Below are positions 9,265-17,665 of a DNA stretch of 64,000 nucleotides, piece by piece (the first letter of the stretch is position 1; the number at the start of each line of letters is the position of its first letter). The position numbers were made by a program, and so were the translations under genes. The stretch lies in contig CAWKAZ010000015.1 in NCBI GenBank assembly GCA_963847715.1, forward strand, positions 148,070 through 212,069, read 5' to 3'. Source of the DNA: Acidiflorens sp963847715. GTDB lineage: Bacteria; Acidobacteriota; Terriglobia; Terriglobales; Acidobacteriaceae. The notes under the pieces were generated by a model. That model had not been told where the DNA came from. It searched no databases and was given only the letters and a program-made list of their open reading frames with translations.

Positions 9265-10245
9265 ATGCCGGGGCGCCATCGCCACTTCTTTTCGCGAAAC
9301 ATTCACTTATTCTTGGCCGGATTGTGCAGCCTTCCATTGCTGGCCCAGACCCCGGTTCCGTTAGAACCGCAGCCAGTCGCCCCGGCGCAAGAAGCCGCAG
9401 CCCCACAGTCGCAGCGCCTTCTCGCTAATTCCAACGCGAAGCTCGGCGTCGGCGATTTGATCGAGATCAGCGTGTTTGGAGTGCCTGACCTTTCTTCTAA
9501 GTCCCGGGTCAGCGGTTCCGGCGACGTTTATCTCCCCCTGATTGACTATGTGCATGTAGCTGACCTAACGACAGATGAGGCGCAGGACCTGATCCAAAAA
9601 CGCCTGATGGATGGCGGTTTTGTGCGCGACGCGCACGTCTCGATCTTTGTGGACGAATCCGCTTCCCAAGCAGTCACCCTTCTCGGAGAGGTGGGTCACC
9701 CGGGGCCCTATCCGGTAATCGGCGATCGCCGTCTTTTCGACTTGATCTCCGCGGCTGGAGGATTGACCGAGAAGGCGGGCCGGGTCGTGACCATTGAGCA
9801 CCGCGGCGATTCACAGAAAGTCGAACTGCAAATCTCGTCCAACCTGGCGGAAGACACCCAGAGCAACGTGGAGGTAGAGCCTGGCGACACTATTATCGTG
9901 TCTCGCGCCGGGATTGTTTACGTTGTGGGTGACGTCAATCGCCCCAGTGGTTTTCTGATCGAAGATGCCTCGCTCAGTGTTCTTAAAGCTCTTGCCCTGG
10001 CGGGCGGCGGCACACGCACATCGGCCTTGAGCAAGACCAGGATTCTGCGGCAGACGCCAACCGGTGTCCAGGAAATTCCCGTAAACCTGAAGAAAGTGCT
10101 TTACGCTAAGGCTCCGGATATGGCTCTGGTCAAAGGCGACGTGTTGTTCATTCCGGGCAGCCCCGGCAAAGCCGCAGCGTACCGTACGGCGGATGCTGCG
10201 ATGTCGTTGTCTACGGCGTTGGCGGTCGTGGCAGTCCATCCCTAG
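9265..10245 (+). CDS. Wza-like polysaccharide export protein
   Basis: A 326-residue periplasmic/outer-membrane export protein. It has a signal peptide (cleavage near LLAQT), a Poly_export domain (about 55-135, starting NAKLGVGDLIEISVFGVPDL) and two SLBB domains (about 140-200, from VTLLGEVGHPGPYPV, and about 225-290, from VYVVGDVNRPSGF). The signal peptide lacks a clear lipobox, unlike E. coli Wza, and the chain is about 50 residues shorter, so membrane anchoring may differ. The start ATG is preceded by AGGAG at a good distance. It is the only + strand gene of the left half of the locus and would form the outer-membrane exit for the polymer made by its neighbours. Confidence 0.9.
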   Translation: MPGRHRHFFSRNIHLFLAGLCSLPLLAQTPVPLEPQPVAPAQEAAAPQSQRLLANSNAKLGVGDLIEISVFGVPDLSSKSRVSGSGDVYLPLIDYVHVADLTTDEAQDLIQKRLMDGGFVRDAHVSIFVDESASQAVTLLGEVGHPGPYPVIGDRRLFDLISAAGGLTEKAGRVVTIEHRGDSQKVELQISSNLAEDTQSNVEVEPGDTIIVSRAGIVYVVGDVNRPSGFLIEDASLSVLKALALAGGGTRTSALSKTRILRQTPTGVQEIPVNLKKVLYAKAPDMALVKGDVLFIPGSPGKAAAYRTADAAMSLSTALAVVAVHP

Positions 10246-10274
10246 TTCGACAAAGGTTCGAGAAACGATTTCAA

Positions 10275-11507
10275 TTAAAGCGATTCCAGCACGGTGATGT
10301 AATCACGCGCCGTCCTCTCTCGGGAGAACTGTTCTACGATATATTTCCTCCCGCTCGCCCCCATCTTTCGCCTGCGCTCGGGGTCGTCGGCAAGGCTGCG
10401 AATCGCTTCCGCCAGAGCACCGCTGTCTTCGGGTTCTACGAACAGGCCGCCATTGGCCTCCTCCACAATCGCGCGGGCCTGCCCATCCACAGCAACGATG
10501 ACTGGCCGTTCGCAGGCCATATATTCGAGAAGCTTCGTCGGGATCACGGTTTTGAACAATTCCGTCTTCTTCAGCATCACCAGGCAAACATCGGCAGCGG
10601 AAACATAGGCAGGAATCTGCTCTCGCGGTTGCTGGCCCAGAAATTGAATATTGGTAAGTTTGCGCGCGGCTGCGAGATCAACGATGCGTTGCTTTTCTGC
10701 GCCTTCGCCAATCAGCAGGAATTTCGCTTTAGGCAATGTAGTCTGAAGGTCTTCGGCGGCGGCAACCAAGGTCTCCAACCCATGCGCATTGCCCATGGTT
10801 CCGATGTAGCAAATCAGAAAACGGTCTTCGAGACTCAACCGCCTTCGCACTTCGGCGGCGCCAGGATCAACCCGGAACAGATCGGTTTCCACTGCGTTTT
10901 CCACCACCGAGATCTTTGCGGCCGGAACATTCCAATACTGCATGAGATGATTTTTGAAGGCCGGCGAAACCACGACGATGCGGTCGGCACGACGGTAAAG
11001 AAATCCGGCGATGGCACCGAGCATGCGATGAAGCAGGGTGTTTTCGCCACCCGCTCCGACAGCGGCGAGCGATTCCGGCCACAGGTCGCGGACCTCGAAG
11101 ACAAAGGGAACGCGTTTCCAGAATGCCAGCCACCATCCGGCAAGTGCGCACAACAGCTGTGGAGAGGTCGCAATGATGACGTCCGGCTTAGAAAGAAACG
11201 ATCCGCTGGCCGCCGCTGAAATGCAGAACGACGCGTAGTTGCGGATTCGCTCGTGGGCTTTTCGGTTAGGCAACGGCCAGAGCCATGTGCGCACGACGCG
11301 CACTCCGTCGATCGACTCCGAGTCGTGAAGCTGGCGCAGTCGGGGTCGCCACTCGTCAGGGACGATGCCGGTTGGATGGTTCGGGAACCCAGTAAGGACT
11401 GTCACTTCGTGCCCCATGCGGGCCCAATGCCGCGATAACTCCGCAGCTCGCGCGGCGGGCGCTCCCATTTCCGGCGGAAAATATTGTGAGACGTAGAGAA
11501 TCTTCAC
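10275..11507 (-). CDS. Glycosyltransferase family 4 (WbuB-like)
   Basis: A 410-residue GT-B retaining glycosyltransferase. The N-terminal domain opens with ILYVSQYFPPEMGAPAAR, a signature of the WbuB-type GT4 group. The C-terminal donor-binding domain has YIGTMGNAHGLETLV and the nucleotide-sugar region around KTVIPTKLLEYMACERPVIV. The frame runs upstream to 11669, but that part overlaps the neighbouring gene and looks non-coding; I use the GTG at 11507, which starts directly before the fold. It would transfer one sugar of the repeat unit at the cytoplasmic membrane face; donor and acceptor cannot be read from sequence. It is the last gene of the minus-strand cluster. Confidence 0.87.
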   Translation of the reverse strand: MKILYVSQYFPPEMGAPAARAAELSRHWARMGHEVTVLTGFPNHPTGIVPDEWRPRLRQLHDSESIDGVRVVRTWLWPLPNRKAHERIRNYASFCISAAASGSFLSKPDVIIATSPQLLCALAGWWLAFWKRVPFVFEVRDLWPESLAAVGAGGENTLLHRMLGAIAGFLYRRADRIVVVSPAFKNHLMQYWNVPAAKISVVENAVETDLFRVDPGAAEVRRRLSLEDRFLICYIGTMGNAHGLETLVAAAEDLQTTLPKAKFLLIGEGAEKQRIVDLAAARKLTNIQFLGQQPREQIPAYVSAADVCLVMLKKTELFKTVIPTKLLEYMACERPVIVAVDGQARAIVEEANGGLFVEPEDSGALAEAIRSLADDPERRRKMGASGRKYIVEQFSRERTARDYITVLESL

Positions 11508-11559
11508 AGAGTGCTCAAACAATTCGTGCTGCGAGACAAGAGAATTGGTACTTCGCCAA

Positions 11560-12540
11560 TCAGTAGCGGAGCAATTTGAAAATACTTTTCTCGACCAGCG
11601 CGCGAGTCCGGTTACCGCTGTGTTGCGTGTAGCCGTCCCAGCGCTCTGCGATTGCCGCGAAGCGAGCATCCCCAGTCATCCGTGACATCACGCGCAACTG
11701 TACGATATGCAATCGGTGATAGAACGGGCTCGCCAGCATCTTCAGACGCGTGCCCGACTGTTCATAAAGCGACCAGTAACCGGTATCGAATCGCGGCAAA
11801 TTCTGAATCAGCGTGCGGACACCACGATCGAAAGTCGCTTTCGCCTCGGAATCTGCCAGCGCCAGCCAATAATCAAACACACCCCACAACGCCCACATAA
11901 ATCCGTTGAGGATGTGCGTCGGCGGATCGACGAGGTATTCTTCAATCCAAAGATTCTTTTCTGCGTCCTCGAAGAGCACGCCGCCTTCACGAATGGGGCG
12001 AGTCAGCGTGACGAATGCCTGCTCAGCCGCACGTTGATACTTCTCGTTCCCCGACCCAGCGTGCGCCCGCAACAAGAGTGAAACACCTTGTCCCTGAGCA
12101 AGTCCGGAATACCATGGCGCCTTCAGAGTGTCACGATAGTCCCAATCAAAGTGATGATTCCAGATCCAGAGCCCATGATGATTCTGCTCTAGGTTCGCAA
12201 CCAGCCAGTCGGCAGCTTTCAGCGTCTTTGTCCAGCGGACCTCGTCGTTGGCCTGGCAGAAGAGGTTATAGTTCGCGAGTCCCCACTGAGCAATCGCGAT
12301 GGGGTTGTACTGCAGTCCGATAACTCCGCGATAGTCGAGCATGGGAATGCCGCCAGCGTCGTAATGCCCCGCGTAGTCGCCCTTCTCGCGAAACAGCATA
12401 TAGTACTGGCCGAGTTGGTCAGTGCGGGCATGGGCATTGGCTTCCGGCGTCTCGTGCCAGAAGGTCAGTTGGCTTCGTCCCGATCCGAGGTAGGCGCTGA
12501 AAATACGCCGGTAGTAATGCCAACGCGCGAACAGGCTCAT
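11560..12540 (-). CDS. D-glucuronyl C5-epimerase C-terminal-domain protein
   Basis: A 326-residue protein resembling the C-terminal (alpha/alpha-barrel) domain of heparosan glucuronyl C5-epimerases. Recognisable segments are TDQLGQYYMLF, LQYNPIAIAQWGLANYNLF, PWYSGLAQGQGVSLLLRA (strongly family-like) and FDTGYWSLYE. There is no signal peptide or membrane helix, so it would act in the cytoplasm or be released in another way. If active, it would convert D-glucuronic to L-iduronic residues (or a similar C5 inversion) in the glycan; only the C-terminal domain of the animal enzymes is present, which is common in bacterial homologues. It overlaps the upstream propeller gene by four bases (ATGA), so the two are translationally coupled. 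Confidence 0.8.
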   Translation of the reverse strand: MSLFARWHYYRRIFSAYLGSGRSQLTFWHETPEANAHARTDQLGQYYMLFREKGDYAGHYDAGGIPMLDYRGVIGLQYNPIAIAQWGLANYNLFCQANDEVRWTKTLKAADWLVANLEQNHHGLWIWNHHFDWDYRDTLKAPWYSGLAQGQGVSLLLRAHAGSGNEKYQRAAEQAFVTLTRPIREGGVLFEDAEKNLWIEEYLVDPPTHILNGFMWALWGVFDYWLALADSEAKATFDRGVRTLIQNLPRFDTGYWSLYEQSGTRLKMLASPFYHRLHIVQLRVMSRMTGDARFAAIAERWDGYTQHSGNRTRALVEKSIFKLLRY

Positions 12541-13622
12541 GCCGACTCAACTTCCCAGAGCGTGCTGACCAAGTCGTCGGTCTCGACGGCGATTGTGGTC
12601 GCTGCCAGATAACGCGTATTGTTCTTACCATCGGGCAGAAAAGCATTGCCGTACTGGAAATACCGTAGCGGAAGCCAATCTTTTTTCCAGTAGGCCACGA
12701 CCTGCCAGTTCGTTCCATCGCGCGAAGCGGCCAAATTCACTTCACGACTCGTGTTCACAGAACTGGGTTCGATCATGGTCGAGAAAAACATCGCTTCGCC
12801 AACCAGGCAACCGTAGATCGAAGAACTGGCAAGATCCCCGACCGGTTCGACGCTCCCGTTTCGATCGAGGCAATACACGTGATTTGCCTCAAACGGCGTG
12901 TCGGTTGAAAGATACAACCCCTGTTGCGTTGGAATCGCAGCCACCGCTCGCGCCTGCTGATGCCCGGCTAACACAACTTCCAACGAGCGCAGATCGCAAG
13001 AAGCGCGCATCACTTTGCACTCGTCGCCATCATCGCCGGTAAGTATCCACAGGCAATCGCCCCAACGATCGTAAACAATATTGTGCACGTGCCGGGTGCT
13101 TCCCGCCGGAAACGTGTACGCAACCTGCCATGTGCGTCCTCGGTCGTTTGAAACGTAGATGTGAACTTCGGCACGTTCGCGATTATCGAAATACTCGCCC
13201 CAGTAAATATTTCCGTTCGGAGCACTCGTGATGTGCAGCGGACGCGCGCCGCGCTGTATGCGATGGGAGATTTGAAATTCATCGCTGCCAGGCGTTCGCG
13301 TCACGAGTGCGCCCGGAACCGCGCCCACAATCGTCTGGTCGTCTGCCGATCCGCAGAGAACCGCCAACGCATGGAATCCGTCGCGCACCAGGCGATAACT
13401 CAGGGTGTTGCGTGACGTGAGGTTCCTCCACCATACGGGGCGAAAGCGGGCGACCGGTTCCCACTGCAGGCTCTTGTCTGCGTGAAGCCGGACAATCTCA
13501 TACCCACGGCATCCATAGAGAGCGTGGGCGTCCCATGCGAGCACCCGAATGCCCTGCCAGGCAGCCACTCTGCGAAGCTTGAGCGCGGAGGATGCGTTCG
13601 CCGCAACTGGAGAGTCAGGCAT
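12537..13622 (-). CDS. Beta-propeller (Asp-box/sialidase-like) protein, function unknown
   Basis: A 361-residue protein with repeated beta-strand blocks and two Asp-box-like motifs (SNDRGRTWQ and SRDGTNWQ), typical of BNR/sialidase-fold propellers. No Arg triad or other sialidase active site is evident and there is no signal peptide, so I do not call it a sialidase. Its stop overlaps the start of the C5-epimerase-like gene by four bases. It may be an accessory or substrate-recognition partner of that enzyme; this is inference from coupling. An alternative is a cytoplasmic glycan lyase or hydrolase of unusual type. Confidence 0.7.
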   Translation of the reverse strand: MPDSPVAANASSALKLRRVAAWQGIRVLAWDAHALYGCRGYEIVRLHADKSLQWEPVARFRPVWWRNLTSRNTLSYRLVRDGFHALAVLCGSADDQTIVGAVPGALVTRTPGSDEFQISHRIQRGARPLHITSAPNGNIYWGEYFDNRERAEVHIYVSNDRGRTWQVAYTFPAGSTRHVHNIVYDRWGDCLWILTGDDGDECKVMRASCDLRSLEVVLAGHQQARAVAAIPTQQGLYLSTDTPFEANHVYCLDRNGSVEPVGDLASSSIYGCLVGEAMFFSTMIEPSSVNTSREVNLAASRDGTNWQVVAYWKKDWLPLRYFQYGNAFLPDGKNNTRYLAATTIAVETDDLVSTLWEVESA

Positions 13623-13633
13623 ACGCGGCGATG

Positions 13634-15385
13634 TCAGGACTCTGACTTCGTTTCAGATTTGCAAGCCAGAAACGGACCGATGGCCAGCACATCCATTTTT
13701 GTTCTCTGATAGCAGTCGATCGCTTCCTGCGGCGTGCACACGATCGGCTCATTCTCGTTGAAACTGGTATTCAGAATCACGGGGATCCCTGTTTTTCGGC
13801 CAAAGGTCTGGATCAGATCGTAGTACAGCGGATTCTCCTCGCGCGCCACCGTTTGTAATCTCCCAGTATTGTCGACGTGATTCACGGCGCACAGGCTTTT
13901 CCGCTTCTCCGGGCGAATCTTGTACACGTGCAGCATGTAGGGAGACGGATGATCATGCTCGAAATATTCGTGTTGCGCTTCCGCCAAGATCGCTGGGGCG
14001 AATGGCCGGAACCACTCGCGATGCTTGATGCGGGCATTCAACACGTCTTTCATGTTGGGCAAACCGGGGTGAGTGACAATCGACCGGTTGCCAAGCGCGC
14101 GCGGCCCCCATTCCATGCGGCCCTGGAACCATCCCACGACATTGCCCTTCACCATCTGATCGGAAACGGCGTCCAGCAGCGGAGCACGCTCGAGCCGTTG
14201 GTATTTCACTCCAGCATTTCTCAACGCCGATTCAATCCGCGGTTCAGAAAACTCCGGCCCGAGATAAGCATGATCCATCTGCCCTTCGCCTCTGCGGGGC
14301 TGTTTGAGCACCGAATGATACGTGTGAAGCGCAGCGCCGATCGCCAGACCCTCATCGCCGGCGGCCGGTTGAATCCAGGTGCGGCGAAACGGCGTCTCGG
14401 AGAACAACTTGCCGTTCGCAACGCTGTTGAGCGCACAGCCGCCCGCCATGGCCAGGTTTTCGTTGGGAACACGCTTGTGCAACTCTTTCGCAAGGTGAAA
14501 GAACACGCCCTCGAAAATATGTTGCATGGCATATGCGAGATCCATATCGCGCTGTGTGATCTCTGCATGGGGCTCGCGCGGAGTGCCGAAGAGCTTCTCC
14601 ATTTTGTCGGAGAAATGCCTTGCCAGGCGCACCGTTCCATCGGGCAGTACCTGCATTCCCTGACTGCTGCCGAGTGGTTTGAAGTAACTCATGTTGAGTT
14701 GAAAGCTGCCGTTCTTGAGCGAGACAATCTTGCGAATCTGTTCGACGTAGGTGTCTTTGCCGTAGGGCGCCAGGCCCATGACCTTGCCTTCATCTCCATA
14801 TTTTCTGTATCCGATGAAATCGCAAATCATGGTGTAGAAGCTGCCGAGGGAGTGCGGCAGAAAAACGCGACCGAGCACAGTGATTTCAGGCCCTTCGCAA
14901 CGAGCGGTCATGGTGGAAACAAAATCTCCCGAGCCGTCGTAACTGAAGCCGGCAGCATTTTCCCAAGGCGAACAATAATAGGAACTCGCGATATGCGCGA
15001 TGTGATGCTCCAGATGGTGTTCCTGAAAATTCAGACGCGCGACATCGACGTCGAGCGCCTGTGCCAGCAGCGAACGCACGTCGCGCATGGATTCTTTGCG
15101 CTGCCGCATCTTGATAAAGTTCAGAACCTTCGCGGGATTGGCGAGCGCATACTGCACTTTCTTGGCGAGATTGGCATCGCTGTCCTGCCCAACCGCAACG
15201 TGCTGGACGTCGGTGATCTTCGCGCCTGCCGCGTCCAGACATGCTTTCACGGCCAATGCCGGAAACCCTCCGTAGTGTTTATGCCGGTTCAGCCGCTCCT
15301 CGGCGACGGCAAACAGAATCTTGCCATCTTCGACGATGGCAGCCGAAGAGTCGGCATGAAACATATTCAGGCCCAGAATCAACAT
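13634..15385 (-). CDS. NodU/CmcH family carbamoyltransferase
   Basis: A 583-residue O-carbamoyltransferase. Members use carbamoyl phosphate and ATP to form a carbamoyl-adenylate and transfer it to a hydroxyl of a sugar or antibiotic. The N-terminal YrdC-associated Kae1/ASKHA-type domain opens with LGLNMFHADSSAAIVEDG and holds the His-rich block EHHLEHHIAH (about residue 120); AGGCALNSVANGK and PAAGDEGLAIGAA follow. The C-terminal carbamoyl-transfer part has FQGRMEWGPRALGNRS. Placed inside the polysaccharide array, it most likely carbamoylates a sugar of the repeat unit. It ends 11 bases before the propeller gene, consistent with one operon. Confidence 0.92.
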   Translation of the reverse strand: MLILGLNMFHADSSAAIVEDGKILFAVAEERLNRHKHYGGFPALAVKACLDAAGAKITDVQHVAVGQDSDANLAKKVQYALANPAKVLNFIKMRQRKESMRDVRSLLAQALDVDVARLNFQEHHLEHHIAHIASSYYCSPWENAAGFSYDGSGDFVSTMTARCEGPEITVLGRVFLPHSLGSFYTMICDFIGYRKYGDEGKVMGLAPYGKDTYVEQIRKIVSLKNGSFQLNMSYFKPLGSSQGMQVLPDGTVRLARHFSDKMEKLFGTPREPHAEITQRDMDLAYAMQHIFEGVFFHLAKELHKRVPNENLAMAGGCALNSVANGKLFSETPFRRTWIQPAAGDEGLAIGAALHTYHSVLKQPRRGEGQMDHAYLGPEFSEPRIESALRNAGVKYQRLERAPLLDAVSDQMVKGNVVGWFQGRMEWGPRALGNRSIVTHPGLPNMKDVLNARIKHREWFRPFAPAILAEAQHEYFEHDHPSPYMLHVYKIRPEKRKSLCAVNHVDNTGRLQTVAREENPLYYDLIQTFGRKTGIPVILNTSFNENEPIVCTPQEAIDCYQRTKMDVLAIGPFLACKSETKSES

Positions 15386-15436
15386 TTACGGCGTGTTCCC
15401 TTCTGTTATTGTGCGTTGTTCTTAGTCGCGGATAGC

Positions 15437-17665
15437 TCAGTCGATCGGTTTGCGCTGCATAGCGGATGCGACGAATTCGCTTAACTGCACCGTCAAAGCC
15501 TGCCCGGTCTGACACGAATTATGCAGCCGCAGTGTCGCCAGCGTTGAGCCTACGATTTGTTCCAGCGCAATCGGCGGCGGCGTCTTGCCCTGCCGTGCGT
15601 CGACGAATGCCTGCATCTCTGCCTTGTGCCCTTTGTCCTGACCCCAGCGCGCGCGCGTGATTTGCTTGTGACCGTCGCGGACCAGTTCGAGCCGCCGAAA
15701 ATCTTCGAGAATGGCAACCGAGCCGCCGCCAAAAACCTCTACCCGCTCCTTCGAAGCCGATTTGTCGCCGTTCGCAAGGTAGCTAATCGTACCCAAGGTG
15801 CCGTTCGCGAACTTCAGCGAGGCAATGATATTGTCTCCACTATATTGTCCCGGATTACCGAGGGTCTGCGCTTGTACTTCAATCGGGCAAGCGCCCGCCA
15901 GGTAGCAGAGGAAGTCGGCGAAGTGACACATCTCTCCGAGTACACGCCCTCCTCCCTGCTCGGGATCATTCACCCAATGGTCAGCGGGGATGTAGCCGGC
16001 ATTGATTCTGTAGTTGATCGCCAGCGGTTCGCGGATGGCCGACAAGAACTGCTTCATCTCGAGCGCCATCGGTGCGAAGCGACGGTTGTACCCGACCATC
16101 AGCAGGGGAGAGTTTTCTTCGGACGCAGCGCAAACCAGCGTCGAGAGCTCGTCTTCGCTTAGGCAAAGCGGCTTCTCGCAAAAAACCGCCTTCCCCGCGC
16201 GCAGAGCAGCCAGCGTCTGCCCAGCATGAAGATGGTGACGCGTTGCAATCAGCATTGCGCCAATCTTCGGATCTTGCAGCAACTCGGCTTCGGAGTTCGA
16301 GCAGTAAGCAAAACCAAATTTCTCCGCCGCACTCCGACTCCGTGGCCCGGTCGCATTACACACTCCGACGAAAGAAACACCCTGGATTTCCTTGAGCGCA
16401 GGCAAGAGCGTGTTCTGGGCAAAATTTCCCGCCCCCAGAACGCCGAGGCCGATTGAACCTGACAACGCAGGAACTGCGGTAACCGCAATCTTCTCCGGCA
16501 GAATCGGAGTAATCGCAGATTCGGCTTCCGGATACGTGACCAGCACGCCTAGAAAGAACTCGCGCGTGGTTCCAGCAATCAGATCATAGGCACGCGGCGC
16601 TTGTTCCAACGGAAAACGATGCGTGATCAGAGATTGCAAATCGAGTTTCCCATCCGCAACGAATTGCAGGAAAGCCGCGAGGTTACGTGTCTCAGTCCAG
16701 CGCACGTGTCCGATCGGGTAGTCGCGACCCTTCTGCTCGTAAGCGCTGTCGTAGCGTCCGGGACCGTAAGAACGCGAGACGCGAAAATCTAATTCCTTCT
16801 CGTAATAGAGTTTGCGCTGCAGGTCCATGCCAACAGTTCCCACGGCGACGATGATGGCACGATCCCGCGCCAGTTCCGCGGCCAGGTTCACCGGCTCGCT
16901 GCTAGCGGTCTCCGCGGTAATTAACACGGAGTCAACGCCGGCGCCGCCCGTTTGCTGAAAACACAAATCGCGGAATTCCCGCGCACCAGTGCACACCGAT
17001 TCCGCGCCACTGACGAGGGCAAGATCGGCGCGCTGCTGCAATAGATCCATACCGAAGACGCGACACCCGGCAGCTTTCAACAGCTGAACGGTAATTTGTC
17101 CCAGCAACCCAAGACCAATGACCGCGACCGTATCGCCCAGCGCGACCTCGGCGGTACGGATACCATGCAGACAGATCGCTCCTACGGTACCGAAGGCTGC
17201 TTCTTCAAAGGAAACATTCAGTCCTGATTCTTCTCCCGCGGGAATCTTGGCTAACAGCATGCGCGGCACGCAGGCAAACTCGGCATGCGCGGCAAATCCC
17301 GCCCCGGCGCAGGCAACACCGTCACCCACGTTGATGTCCACTACTCCGTCACCGACGGCGACTGCTACGCCACCACTGCTGTAGCCCACCGACTGCGGCT
17401 GATCCAGTCGCGAGCGCACGGTTTGCATCGTCGATGCCAAGCCATCGCGCTGCATCTTCGCCATCACGTCGCGCACTAAGTCGGGGCGAGCCTTCGCCTT
17501 GGCCAACAGATTTTTGCCAGCGAATTCGGCGGAGGCACGCTCTGTACCGGCTGACACAAGGGAGGCCGCCACTCGCACCAGAACGCAGCCCGGCAATAAC
17601 TGCGGAGCTGGAACCTCGGCGACCTTGACCTCGCCCGTACGTGCATCTTGTAAGAGTTGTTTCAT
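15437..17665 (-). CDS. Bi-domain oxidoreductase: zinc-type alcohol dehydrogenase fused to Gfo/Idh/MocA
   Basis: A 742-residue fusion. Residues about 1-360 form a medium-chain dehydrogenase/reductase, seen from EVPAPQLLPGCVLVRVAAS and the Rossmann block VAVIGLGLLGQITVQLLKAAG. Residues about 385-735 form a Gfo/Idh/MocA dehydrogenase with LGVLGAGNFAQNTLLPAL, the FCEKPLC dinucleotide/substrate motif and GYNRRFAPM. This architecture recurs in bacterial exopolysaccharide loci and probably performs two NAD(P)-dependent redox steps on a nucleotide sugar or glycan; the substrate is unknown. Its start overlaps the stop of the upstream asparagine-synthase-like gene by four bases (17662-17665), so the two are coupled. 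Confidence 0.88.
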   Translation of the reverse strand: MKQLLQDARTGEVKVAEVPAPQLLPGCVLVRVAASLVSAGTERASAEFAGKNLLAKAKARPDLVRDVMAKMQRDGLASTMQTVRSRLDQPQSVGYSSGGVAVAVGDGVVDINVGDGVACAGAGFAAHAEFACVPRMLLAKIPAGEESGLNVSFEEAAFGTVGAICLHGIRTAEVALGDTVAVIGLGLLGQITVQLLKAAGCRVFGMDLLQQRADLALVSGAESVCTGAREFRDLCFQQTGGAGVDSVLITAETASSEPVNLAAELARDRAIIVAVGTVGMDLQRKLYYEKELDFRVSRSYGPGRYDSAYEQKGRDYPIGHVRWTETRNLAAFLQFVADGKLDLQSLITHRFPLEQAPRAYDLIAGTTREFFLGVLVTYPEAESAITPILPEKIAVTAVPALSGSIGLGVLGAGNFAQNTLLPALKEIQGVSFVGVCNATGPRSRSAAEKFGFAYCSNSEAELLQDPKIGAMLIATRHHLHAGQTLAALRAGKAVFCEKPLCLSEDELSTLVCAASEENSPLLMVGYNRRFAPMALEMKQFLSAIREPLAINYRINAGYIPADHWVNDPEQGGGRVLGEMCHFADFLCYLAGACPIEVQAQTLGNPGQYSGDNIIASLKFANGTLGTISYLANGDKSASKERVEVFGGGSVAILEDFRRLELVRDGHKQITRARWGQDKGHKAEMQAFVDARQGKTPPPIALEQIVGSTLATLRLHNSCQTGQALTVQLSEFVASAMQRKPID

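Noticed and set aside
13634..15385. Reading the carbamoyltransferase as an antibiotic cluster gene
   Set aside because: No NRPS, PKS or resistance genes are present; the surroundings are polysaccharide genes.
13877..15484. 535-codon open frame on the + strand opposite the carbamoyltransferase gene
   Set aside because: It is the antisense shadow of a strongly conserved NodU/CmcH family gene and encodes no recognisable domain.
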